Shown here in pieces: positions 1 to 9,600 of a stretch of DNA of 22,507 bases. The notes under the pieces were generated by a model, which was not told where the DNA came from, made no database searches, and saw only the letters and a program-made list of their open reading frames with translations. Origin of the DNA: Hofstenia miamia. Its lineage: Eukaryota > Xenacoelomorpha > Acoela > Hofsteniidae. A program made the translations under genes and the position numbers. Numbering within the stretch: position 1 is the first letter of the stretch; every line of letters starts with the position of its first letter. Where the stretch lies: NCBI GenBank assembly GCA_900660155.1, contig CABFPE010000742.1, forward strand, positions 6,308-28,814, read 5' to 3'.

Positions 1-394
1 GACACAACTTGCTTAGCTGAACATTTTATTAAATAATCAAACCAGATAATGAAGAAATATAAATAAAATGAACTCCAAAGAATTTATTGTTCACCAACTT
101 TTTAATCAAATTCAAAGCTATTTATTTAAAATCTTAGAAATACCTGCTGATTTTGAATTTCAAATAATTCGTCTGCCAATATGGCTGTTCATTCATAAGC
201 ATTATTTCGCTCATTTCATTTTGGCAAATTTTTACTTAATCAGCTAACCTGTTTTTCTTAATTTGCACAATATTATAGCTTAGTTGCATCTTACAAAATT
301 GAAAAGAATCATTAACTAATTCTTACAACTATTTTTAATTACTATAATCATTCAATGTTATTCCTGCAGCTATTCATTTTGGGATGATGCTACA
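1..394 (-). repeat. Partial LTR, minus orientation (5' part of the LTR)
   Basis: This stretch aligns by eye over its whole length with about 18120-18505 (same orientation) and with the start of the + strand LTR at 8104. On the minus strand it starts at the terminus TGTAGCATCATCC (position 394) and runs off the window at position 1, so only about the first third of a 1.13 kb LTR is present. The TATA-like site (118-126) reads AATAAATAG on the minus strand, one base away from TATAAATAG in the two fuller LTRs. The terminus directly abuts reverse transcriptase sequence at 395-397, not gag or an untranslated leader, so this is an insertion or rearrangement boundary. Confidence 0.8.
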
Positions 395-396
395 TT

Positions 397-810
397 ATAG
401 TAACTAGTGACACAATCCAAGAACATCTGGAAAAATTAGAGAGAATGTTAACAATATTAAAGAAAGCAGGATTCTGCATTAACAGGAACAAATGCAATAT
501 TCTCAAAGAAAAGATAGTATTTTAGGGAGAATAATAGAGAAAGGTAGGATATGCAAAAAGGACAACACCAGACAAATGATCTGTAAAATAGAAGAATCCA
601 ACAACACGAAGGATATAGAAAGGATAATGGGATTCTTAAACTATTACAGCACCTTTATTCCAAACATAGCCTGTAAAACAGCAAAAATGACCAGACTAAT
701 GAGAAAATCAGTACTGTTCATATGGACCTGGCAGGAGCAGGAGGAGCTAGATAACATCAAAGAAGAACTGGCGAAATTTACCATCCCTCAACACAGCAGA
801 TTATAATGAA
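397..810 (+). pseudogene. pol fragment: RT C-terminal part and RT-RNase H tether (copy A)
   Basis: Translates into the end of a Ty3/gypsy reverse transcriptase just past the YIDD box and into the connection segment, recognised by the gypsy-type pattern G-F-L-N-Y-Y-x-x-F-I-P-N-I-A (about 627-668) and the following F-x-W-T-W-Q-E-Q-E-E-L. The catalytic YIDD and everything upstream are missing. Stops and a small deletion near 520-530 interrupt the frame where copy B reads a tryptophan. The longest open piece is 492-806. It cannot encode an active polymerase. Confidence 0.8.
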
Positions 811-1160
811 AAATTTATACTAGATTGCAATGCAAGTAAAGTGGAGATTGGGCCACACTGGGACAATTAAAAAAATTTTTTAGTCGTAAGTTGAGAGCAA
901 GTGAGGAAAATTACGGATCTACCAATGTGGAAATGCTGAACTGATTGAGAGTATCAAAAAATTTTGACATTTCCTGATCTGCAGAGAATTCAGGGTACTC
1001 ACAGACAACAGCAGACTAGCATGGTTGAAGAAGTTTTCTGGAGACAAGTCTGGAATAGTGTCATGATGGATCAAATACTTGAACAAATTTACATTCACAA
1101 TTGAGCATTGGAAAAGCACCCTACATAACAATGCAGACTTCTGGACGTTCATTACAAGAA
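811..1160 (+). pseudogene. pol fragment: RNase H domain (copy A)
   Basis: Aligned with copy C 14255-14610. The first RNase H signature is present, but the catalytic aspartate codon (GAC in copy C, 14273-14275) is AAT (Asn) at 829-831; both neighbouring CpGs of copy C have become CA and TG. About 25 bases are missing near 865-885 relative to copy C, which shifts the frame, and the later TDHSGL-type motif is altered to a TDNS-type reading near 1002. The family role would be degradation of the RNA strand in RNA:DNA hybrids. This copy is inactive. Confidence 0.7.
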
Positions 1161-2300
1161 TATCAGAGAGATGAAGTAAAAACAGATGGAGAGAAAAAAC
1201 AGTTCCAATTTTTGCCACATACCAAATATGAGGGATTGCCAGAAATAAACATGGACAAATAATGTCAAGCTGTGCCACTTATACTGATGAGGCAGGAAAT
1301 ATCTGATAAAGAAATAGTGGACAGAGAGTTGACATAATCCTCAGTGAAATCATATAAAAGATAAGAGAACCCCCAAACATCACTATCAAAATTAATGGCA
1401 GGATACTATGAACATTATAAGTGGAAGATGAACAAAAATGGACTACTATACATTGAAGCCAGCAACAACAGGATTGTGACAACAGATTATTTCAAAAGAG
1501 ATCTGATAAAGAAAATACATGATAAGGGTCACCTGGGAATCACACAGACAAAAAAAACCTTCAATGCAAGGTTCATAACAATGGCTGTGAGGAAAGTTAC
1601 TGAAGACATAATCAATAAGTGTACAACTTGCCTTTTACACAATAAACAACATTTTTGAACACAAAGGGAACCACTGGAGAAAATCATTGCAGCCCAACCA
1701 AACAAGATAGTCCACATAGTTTTGGAAATGCTGTTGAAGGACACAGAAGGCTATCAATATCTACTGGTAATGGTGGACAATTTTACAAAATATGCAAGGA
1801 TGATTCCAATGAAGAATACAACAGCAGAAACCATAGCAGAAATAGTATTGAAGGAATGGATTCTAAGACTCAGGCCAATAGAAACAATAATAACAGATAA
1901 GGGTCCCAATTCAAGAGTGGACTCTTCCAAGAAATGGCAAAGCTCTTTGAAATCTCAAGTGAATGAACAACAGCTTACCACCCACAGGCCAAAAGAGCAG
2001 TAGAGGGACTCAATCAAACACTGATCAAGTTAATTAGGGTGGCAACATCAAGGATAGGGGGAAATAGATGGAGAACTCATTGAGATGGTCGAATATTATT
2101 ATAATACGTCAGTACATGCAACAAATGGAGTTTCACAATTTAAGGCAATGTTCAGAAGAGAAGTGACAACACCATAATCAATGCAATAGACCAATTACAG
2201 TGGAAACTTGGATAAATAATATGTAACCCAACTGAAGAAGCAGATTATGAGAATCCACAAAACAATGTGTCACAATATAAAGCAAGCAGCACAATTATAA
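1161..2300 (+). pseudogene. pol fragment: integrase (copy A)
   Basis: Ty3/gypsy integrase. The N-terminal HHCC zinc-binding module lies in the open piece 1395-1658: H-x4-H (H-D-K-G-H) followed by C-T-T-C. The catalytic core follows at about 1710-2030 with the D-x-F-T-K-Y-A-R-M segment and an ITDKGP motif near 1890. The first catalytic aspartate (GAT in copy C, 15182-15184) is GTT (Val) at 1719-1721, so the DDE triad is broken. Frameshifts occur near 1910 and 1990. The C-terminal part (about 2085-2300) keeps E-Y-Y-Y-N-T-S-V-H-A. In the family this enzyme would insert the cDNA into host DNA; here it is a relic. Confidence 0.85.
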
Positions 2301-2878
2301 TAAAAAAATTTATGGGCACACACATAAAGTAGGAGAAAAGTATACATGCTTACACTCACAGACACAAACCAAGTCCAGAAAATGAAAATGGTATGGTCTA
2401 GCCCCTATACAATAATGCAGACACTACCAAACAATGAATACATGCTAGATAATAATAGACTGTTACATTTTCAAACCTGAAGAGAGCAATGGCAGATATT
2501 GAAGAGATGAAGATAGATGAGAACACCAAATTCAAAATATGCCAAATTAATGGCAACAAAATTGCATACAATATGTATGATTTAGATAGCCTACATGAAG
2601 AGGGATTTGACAATGAATTTACAGCAGACATTGGAGATAATAGCACAAGAGAGAGAGTACTGCCCCAAAGGATAGCAAGAAATAAACCTATATATTATCC
2701 TGAAATATGGGATTTAAATTTACTAACTGAATTTAGGAATCTAGAAAAGAATGATGCACCAAATGTTGAAGAAGAGAGTGCGCAGAAATCAGCAACCAGA
2801 GGAACTCTCAACTATGAACAGGAGAAGGAGAGTTTGCAGAAGTTCACAAACCAGATGTTGACTCTAGGGCAGAAGTGA
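2301..2878 (+). pseudogene. pol C-terminal tail after integrase (copy A)
   Basis: Contains the degraded GPY/F-like segment (Y-N-x-K-K-I-Y-x-H near 2293-2325) and then an open piece, 2489-2878, that continues well past the usual end of gypsy integrase. It has no recognised domain: it is acidic, then carries a DLDSLHEE-like segment and a lysine/glutamate-rich end. Copy C has the same tail (15940-16337) with similar residues, which argues that it was real coding sequence in the family. The frame closes with TGA TGA at 2876-2881, where copy C reads GGA TGA. Confidence 0.65.
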
Positions 2879-3340
2879 TGAGAACAAAGAACCAATAAAC
2901 AGAAGACGTAGAGTGAGATGCCATACTAGTAGTCCCCAAGGCTGATTCAAGGGCAGGGAGACCAACAGACAAAAAGCCTCTTCCACCAGGGATCTGCACT
3001 GCTGATTCAAGGGAAAGCTGACAATTGGTGCACAGCAGCACAACTTTCCTTCTGAGAGTCTATGACGCTGATTCAAGGGCAGTAAGACACTGGGAGTTGC
3101 AGAGGAAGCTGTAAGTGGTGGAAGACCTGTGGAGATATGAAAGCAATTCAAGGCTGACGTTTTCCCCACAAGATCTACAACTGGTCAAGTGCTGATAGGA
3201 GTAACTGTGAACTGATTCAAGGGTGAATCAGTAGAAACTATTAGCACAGATTCATAGCCCATGGACTGTGAACTGAGCACAAGCAAATTACCATTACAGA
3301 TTACACAGCTCAAACACTACCTAAGAGAGAACAGTACAAT
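2879..3340 (+). repeat. Linker between pol and ORF3 with five in-phase short repeats
   Basis: Five copies of a roughly 15-base motif (core GCTGATTCAAGGG) start at 2940, 3000, 3066, 3141 and 3210. The spacings are 60, 66, 75 and 69 bases, all multiples of three. In the shared frame they read x-stop-F-K-G, or K-Q-F-K-A for the fourth. From about 2901 to 3260 that frame has only TGA stops (six, four of them in the motif) and no TAA or TAG, so it was probably coding. Related motifs occur in the protease-RT linker of copies B, C and E. I do not recognise any known domain. Confidence 0.6.
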
Positions 3341-5766
3341 CTAGAAAAAGAGAGAAATGAATGTCTAAAATCAATGGAGAAACCCTACATGCATACTTTA
3401 TCAGAACTACGAAAATGTGTTACAATGCATTTACAACTATCCCCTGAAAAAAAATCACATATAAGAAAAGTTGCAAAAACTGAAGGAAGAAACCTACCAA
3501 TAGTACTTGAAGCCAACAACAGACCATAAGTAAATGTGATAATAAGCTATCCATGAGAGATGAATGAGACACTGGAAAGACCTTACATGTGAAGCACAGT
3601 ACATATCATATTCAATGAAGATTTCATGTTGGAAACAACACAAGTTTTAATGGCCTACAAGGACCAAATAGCAGAAATTCCAGAGATAAATATGGATGAA
3701 GAAAATTTGACAATCATACATGTTTTAGAAAAAAAGGAATATACAAAAATTTGGAGAAAAACTTTGATCAAACACTACAAATGGCAAAAGTACGAAAGGT
3801 AAGAGTGGTGATAATTACAAAGTCAACAAGGTCAATGATATCCCAAAGCATCTATTATATGCATGCATGCAAACAGAAAACATCTTCCTTTGGGAGAAAA
3901 CATCAACAGATACAACCATCTTGGAGTTGATTTGATTTGACTTACAAATAGACTATTGGGCGCAGATATACAAAATAATGGTGTCCCATGCATTGTGATT
4001 GATCTATATAAGCAGACTAAAACAATAGAATTGATGGCAGACAAAGACAGTGTAGAAAAGGCCAACACACTATTCATAAAATATAGCCTAACACAGAGGC
4101 ACTAACACCTACAACAAATTCAGAGAATATAAAAGAATATGAAATTGCAACAGAAAGTGGAGGAGAGTTGGCTAGAAATAAAGATTGAGGCACCATCACA
4201 AAAATTTCATAAATCAGTAGAATTAGCACTCACAGAGGTGAACTGAGCAGATGAACTAAATATGAAAAAGGATTTCAAACAATTAATATTCAAAGAGAAA
4301 AATGTGCTGGAAATCTGATATAGAACAACATCATGGATACTAGCAATATTGACAACTGAAGATGCAGAGATAAAACTTCCAATTTCACAACACCTCAGAC
4401 ACAAATTAACAAAGGCGAAGAAATTTGAAATAGCACTAGCCCCAATCAATACTCAAATGAAGAACTGGCTGCTAAAGGGCCACATCAAAAGAATGGAGTC
4501 ACCCAACAAAGCAGAGAAGCCAATACAGACAATGGAGAAAATAATTAGCCATTTGATAATGAATGAAATTCCAATGGAAAAATGTTGATAGATGACATGG
4601 CCAACAAAACAGGGATATGCTGAGTGAGATTATGATATTCAAAGAACTGATTGGGAAATATATTTTGGGAGCAACATCAGAAACATGGCTGAGGCAAATG
4701 GAAAATCAACCGTGGATAACCACAAGGAAAATCATAAAACAGTAACTGGTAAGTACAGAGGAAATAAGAAAAGCAGCAGTACAGAAAAACATGCAGAAAA
4801 TCCTTGAAAAGGAAATGGAGCAATACAAGCAAGATAGTCCGTGATGCACATTTATGAAAATAATAAGGAGTGTCAAGATGATGACAAAAGGCGGAATAAC
4901 TGAATCAGTGGAACTTTGTGAAATGGTCACAAAAACAAAAGGGGAGATGATGGAAGAAGAGGAGTTGCTAACATCCTCACATTTATTATTTTCTCTGTAA
5001 ATGCAACAAACAATAGATAGAATAAACATCAAGAAGTTGGGAGAAGTGAGCCCAGCAAGAACAATCAAATGGAGAGACACTGACAATGAATGTTTCTTAC
5101 TTGAAATAAAAGTAACTTGGGAAATCAGAGAAATCAAAGAAAGAAACTTTCAAAACATCAAAGAGCAACAAAGGGTGGCATCAATGAAGTTACTGTTCAT
5201 AGAAGCATTCACAAGAATGGATTTGGAGGAATTGCTAAAACCATATAACCAACTGGCAGTAGACATTGAATGCATAACAGCAAGAATAGACATCAAAGAA
5301 GAAATATGATTAAAATTAAGCAGAAAGGGACTCATGCAAGCATTCTGGAACACCATTTCAGAAGCAAAAATGAACTACACTGCTACAATAGGCCTAGCAA
5401 CAGCACAGACTACAGAAGGCCCATATCCACATATTGAGAGACAAATTGAAGCAAAAATCTTAATCTGCATGCTGCCTGAAAAAATAGTGATACTAGTGGT
5501 TCTTCCAAGCATGAAACTGCCAAAAGAAGTCAGAATCTCAGAAACCTTCTTACACAAGTAAAAATCATATGTAAACACAGAAAAGAAGGCTAAAGCTATG
5601 ATAGAACACAACAACTACAAGAAATCAAGAGAGATAATGCTGAAAAATGACATCAAAGGAATGATAACACCATACCAGTTGTACACACAACTATTTGCCA
5701 GGGTTAATAATATTGCATGGAAAGGAAGTACCATTACTATGATGTTACAAAAGTAGTGGAAATTGT
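3280..5766 (+). pseudogene. ORF3, unrecognised accessory protein, first unit (copy A)
   Basis: The + strand translation gives a long, charged, mostly hydrophilic protein related to the minus-strand open frame at 21419-22102 and to the second unit at 5768-7586. Recurrent segments include N-N-R-P near 3517, D-Y-W-A-Q-I-Y near 3952, and G-A-T-S-E-T-W near 4671. The longest uninterrupted pieces here are 4349-4588 and 5001-5309. I see no signal peptide, no convincing membrane segment and no CxxC or furin-like site, so it does not resemble a retroviral Env despite its position after integrase. It carries many stops and indels. The start is unclear; a frameshift near 3340 separates it from the upstream repeat frame. 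Function unknown. Confidence 0.6.
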
Positions 5767-5767
5767 N
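5767..5767. other. Single undetermined base at a probable contig join
   Basis: The N falls exactly where ORF3 sequence that should continue as at 7587 instead jumps back to sequence matching about 3866. It is therefore likely a scaffolding mark, not a simple unread base. Confidence 0.7.
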
Positions 5768-7586
5768 TGCAGACAGAAAATATTTTTCCTTGGGAAAAAC
5801 ACCAATGGATACAACTGACTCAGAACTGATTAGATTCGACCTAAAGATAGACTACTGGGCGCAAATTTATAGGATAATGGTAGATCCATGCATTGTGATT
5901 GACTTATATAAGCAAACAAAAACAATAGAATTGATGATGATGGATAAGGATGGTGTGGAAAAGGCCAATACACTATTCATAAAATGCAGCCTAACACAGA
6001 GGCAGGAACACCTACAACAGATCCAGAAGATATGGAAAAATATGAAATTACAATAGAAAACAGAGGAGATAAAAATCACAGCACCATCAAGAAAATTCCA
6101 CAAATTGGTTGAACTAGCACTCATGGAAGTGAATCAAGCATATGAATTAAACACAAAAAGGGATTTCAGACAACTAGTATTTGAAGAGAAAAATGCCCCA
6201 GAAATCTGATACAGGACGACAGCATGGATACTAGTGATATTAACAACTGAAGATGCAGAGATAAAACTTCCAATTTCACGACACATTAGGCACAAACTGA
6301 CAAAAGCAAAGAATCAAAAGGATGGAGTCACCTAACAAAGCAGAAAAGCCAATGTAAACAATTGAGAAAATAATCAGCATCATTATAATGAATATGAGCC
6401 TGATGGGGAAGATGTTGATAGTGGACATGGTTAAAAAAAAGGGATATGCCCTAATGAGATAATGATATTCAAGGAGCTGATGAGAAAGTACATGTGGGGA
6501 GCAACATCAGAAACATGGCTGAAACAAATGGAAAATCAACCGTGGATAACCACAAGGAAAATCATAAAACAGTAACTGGTAAGTACAGAGGAAATAAGAA
6601 AAGCAGCACTACTAAAAAACGTGCAGGAAATACTCAAAAAGGAAATGGAGTTATACAAGCAAGATAGCCTGTGATGCACATTTACTAAGATAATCAGGAG
6701 TGTGGAAATGATGAAAAAGGTGGGATAACTGAACCACTAGAAGTCTGTGAAATGGTAACAAAGACACAAAGGGAGATGATGGAGGAAGAGGAGCTACTAA
6801 CATCCTCTCAGATATTATTATCCCCTAAAACACAGTAGACAATTGACAGGATAAATATTGAGAAGTGAGCCCAGCAAGAACAATCAAATGGAGAGACACT
6901 GACAATGAATGTTTCTTACTTGAAATAAAAGTAACTTGGGAAATCAGAGAAATCAAAGAAAGAAACTTTCAAAACATCAAAGAGCAACAAAGGGTGGCAT
7001 CAATGAAGTTACTGTTCATAGAAGCATTCACAAGAATGGATTTGGAGGAATTGCTAAAACCATATAACCAACTGGCAGTAGACATTGAATGCATAACAGC
7101 AAGAATAGACATCAAAGAAGAAATATGATTAAAACTGAGCAGAAAAGGACTCACACAAGCATTCTGGAGTACAATCTCAGATGGAAAAATGAACTACACT
7201 GCTACAATAGGCCTAGCAACAGCACAGACTACAGAAGGCCCATATCCACATATTGAGAGACAAATTGAAGCAAAAATCTTAATCTGCATGCTGCCTGAAA
7301 AAATAGTGATACTAGTGGTTCTTCCAAGCATGAAACTGCCAAAAGAAGTCAGAATCTCAGAAACCTTCTTACACAAGTAAAAATCATATGTAAACACAGA
7401 AAAGAAGGCTAAAGCTATGATAGAACACAACAACTACAAGAAATCAAGAGAGATAATGCTGAAAAATGACATCAAAGGAATGATAACACCATACCAGTTG
7501 TACACACAACTATTTGCCAGGGTTAATAATATTGCATGGAAAGGAAGTACCATTACTATGATGTTACAAAAGTAGTGGAAATTGTA
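5768..7586 (+). pseudogene. ORF3, second (duplicated) unit (copy A)
   Basis: Repeats the content of 3866-5766 in the same orientation. Some tracts are identical to the first unit (4695-4778 = 6525-6608; about 5045-5314 and 5370-5766 match about 6864-7133 and 7189-7586), while the parts between are clearly diverged. The unit also lacks about 65 bases present at 4420-4490 (gap near 6315). The longest open pieces are 5763-6056, 6865-7128 and 7189-7380. In the first open piece the D-Y-W-A-Q-I-Y segment is intact. It shows no recognised domain. It is either a real tandem duplication inside ORF3 or two different copies joined by the assembler at 5767. Confidence 0.6.
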
Positions 7587-8108
7587 ACTATGATGAGAAT
7601 CAAAAAAACAACCCCAACAACATAAGCAAGCAAGAGGTAATGGATAATATCAGCTTCTTTTATAAGGACATGGCACATAGTCACAGTCTAAGGAAAGTGT
7701 TCATGTACTCTTACCCAGATAATCAGATAAGAGAAAAGTGTTCATGTACTCTTACCCAGATAATCAGATAAGAGAAGATCTAGCCCACACAAGCAGGGCT
7801 GATGCACAGATGACACTAATGATAGGAACTAAAGGTATACAAACTTTACCAGAAATAATATGATATATTCTCACAAAAGATCAATGAACTAAGAGAAATC
7901 ATGCCAATCACTGAGAATATCTGAAAGCTGAAATTTTTAAAATACACCAACACTGTGAAAACTGATAGAGAAAATGATGAAGCAAGTTGAATTCAAAAAC
8001 ACCAAATGGGAAGATCAGGAAGCAGAATCAATAATTTGGAAGGCGGACACATTAGTACATGGAGAGTGAGCTGTGCTAAAAATAATGCAAGCTGAGGATG
8101 GCATGTAG
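7587..8108 (+). pseudogene. ORF3 C-terminal tail (copy A)
   Basis: This continues past the duplicated block with no second copy in the window. The translation is asparagine-, lysine- and serine-rich, with stops and a frameshifting 41-base duplication at 7694-7775. The last readable frame runs through ...K-I-M-Q-A-E-D-G-M to a TAG at 8106-8108. That stop lies inside the first bases of the LTR (TGTAGC, 8104-8109), so in this reading ORF3 ends exactly at the LTR boundary. No homolog is recognised. Confidence 0.5.
7694..7775 (+). repeat. 41-bp perfect tandem duplication
   Basis: The segment around GTGTTCATGTACTC...AGATAAGAGAA occurs twice in direct succession with a 41-base period. Because 41 is not a multiple of three, it shifts the ORF3 frame. 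The copies look identical, so the event is recent compared with the decay around it, or it is an assembly slip. Confidence 0.85.
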
Positions 8109-8376
8109 CATCATCCAAACAAATCTAAGCAGCAAATGTTGAACCAAGATGAGAATAAGATCAAAAAGATTATGATTAGAAATATTGTATTAGATCAATT
8201 AGATTAATTTGTATTATGCAACCAAGAAACAATGTGTCAGAAGTAAGAGATTAGTATCAGTCAATATTAATACTTTTGGCAAAAGGAGGGGGCAAAATCA
8301 CTTCCATTATTTTTAGCTGCCATTTTGGCAGACGAAAAATAAATTTGAAATTGACGGGTACTTTTCTAGATTTGCT

Positions 8377-8385
8377 ATAAATAGA
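8377..8385 (+). promoter_or_regulatory. TATA box of the LTR promoter
   Basis: TATAAATAG, 273 bases into the LTR. The same nine bases occur at the matching place in the inverted LTR (18214-18222, minus strand), and a one-base variant occurs at 118-126. Conservation across copies supports a core promoter for the genomic RNA. Confidence 0.6.
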
Positions 8386-8624
8386 AATGAAACCTTGTAA
8401 GCAATTGATAAAGAATATTATACATAATTATTATTTTGTTCTGTTAATATGGTTTGGATATTTATTACGATGTGAAGCTAAATGAGTAGTGTTTAGTTGT
8501 GGTCTGGATCCATCATAGAGATTGATTGTAGGGTCTTTGTGCCAGACTATGAAAGTGCACTTAGGTTAGGTATAGGGGTTTTTCTCTCATTTAGCTGACC
8601 AGCAATCACTCAGTACATGTATTA

Positions 8625-8630
8625 AATAAA
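8625..8630 (+). promoter_or_regulatory. Possible polyadenylation signal in the LTR
   Basis: AATAAA about 245 bases after the TATA box, a reasonable place for a retroelement signal. It is not conserved in the inverted LTR, which reads AAAAATAA there, so support is weak in AT-rich DNA. Confidence 0.25.
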
Positions 8631-9234
8631 TGAATTTGAAAAATGGTTAGATGACTGAAACCTAGGTAATATATTATTACTATTTCAGATTCAAATTAGT
8701 GACTAAAAATTATTTATAAAGTGACTGAACATGTACTAATTAATAAATTTAGGTTAGGAAGCTGATTGATATTAAACTATTTATTAAAGCCAATATATTT
8801 TGGTAATGGCTACTTGTAATGTTAATTAAGCAGCTAGTAAAAAGTCTGGTTGGAAATTCACGAAACACTTTTACAAAGTAGAGTCTAAGTCAAATTGTGT
8901 CTTGTCTTAAATATACACTGAGCTAGGATAGGGTACACATAAATTATATCATTGAGCTGAGAAGTGGAACTCAACCAAATTGATAATTGGTGAACAAGTG
9001 AAACTGGATGTGGAGATCAGCTTTGGACAGATGCCAATTATCAATCATTCGAGAGATTGCTGTATGGCTTCATCACCTAAATAGTGAATAGTTAAATCTA
9101 GTTATGGTATGTTAACAGAAATAAACAAAAGCTAAACAGTAACTAGTTAAGTAAATCCCTACCTGCAAAGATACATCAAGTGTTATATAGTAACAAAGGA
9201 TAAACAGTAATAATGCCTGGTAGAGGATGTTACA

Positions 9235-9600
9235 GTATCAATGCAGTCTAGATTTTGTTCAGTCAAACACGGAAAAGGAAGAATACCAATCCTCAATGTG
9301 ACGAATCAGAATGTTAATCTAAAAAAATCTCAAGTAAGGATATATGGAAAGTACATCAAATCCAACATTAAACTTATTTGGAAGTCAATAGAAGACAATG
9401 AGGGAGTGAGTAATTTGCACAGTCAACTCAAAGACACGCAAATGAAAACAGATAGCACTCCACATGGCCAACTCAAGGGCAAATGGAAAACACCATCAAA
9501 GTCGCAAGTACTCCCACAGGCCTACTCAAGGGCATAGAGACAAAAGCAGAAGAATAAGACATATACAGAACACCCGAGATACAGAATGAAGTCTACTTAA
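9235..9600 (+). pseudogene. pol fragment: protease-RT linker (copy B)
   Basis: The open piece 9241-9537 corresponds to copy C 12873-13180. It holds an N-V-N-L-K-K-S-Q-V-R-I-Y-G-K-Y-I segment that is conserved among copies. It then has three short repeats starting at 9421, 9466 and 9519 (cores GTCAACTCAAAG, GCCAACTCAAGGG, GCCTACTCAAGGG), read as x-Q-L-K-x or x-L-L-K-G. A one-base deletion between the second and third repeats relative to copy C changes the frame. The segment is hydrophilic and likely acts as a spacer between protease and RT in the polyprotein; that role is inferred. Confidence 0.65.

Larger units (their letters stand above)
395..8103 (+). mobile_element. Copy A of Ty3/gypsy-like LTR retrotransposon (5'-truncated, degenerate)
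   Basis: Collinear with copy C from RT onward (RT end, tether, RNase H, integrase, pol tail), then continuing through a repeat-bearing linker and the accessory ORF3 to an LTR at 8104. Gag, protease and most of RT are absent: the first base after the minus LTR terminus is inside RT, just after the YIDD region. It is the only copy here that shows the order pol - linker - ORF3 - LTR and so defines the 3' half of the family. All reading frames are broken. A single N at 5767 and the duplication across it indicate an uncertain contig join. Confidence 0.85.
8104..9234 (+). repeat. Complete LTR (+ orientation), 3' LTR of copy A
   Basis: Starts TGTAGCATCATCC and ends GAGGATGTTACA, giving the TG...CA ends and short inverted termini expected of an LTR (GGATGTTACA against TGTAGCATCC). 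Its 1131 bp length matches the inverted copy at 17377-18505 (1129 bp). The left end follows ORF3 of copy A, the natural position of a 3' LTR. The right end abuts the protease-RT linker of copy B directly, not unique flanking DNA. I see no clear purine-rich primer tract just upstream and no matching target-site duplication. The LTR is AT-rich and non-coding, with about 850 bases downstream of the TATA box. Confidence 0.85.

Noticed and set aside
2940..3224. CRISPR-like array from evenly spaced short repeats
   Set aside because: The repeats are only about 13-15 bases, degenerate and codon-phased, inside a eukaryotic retroelement.
9215..9235. TGGTAGAGG as a tRNA primer-binding site following the LTR
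   Set aside because: Similarity between LTR copies continues past it to the ACA end, and I cannot match it to a known tRNA 3' end.
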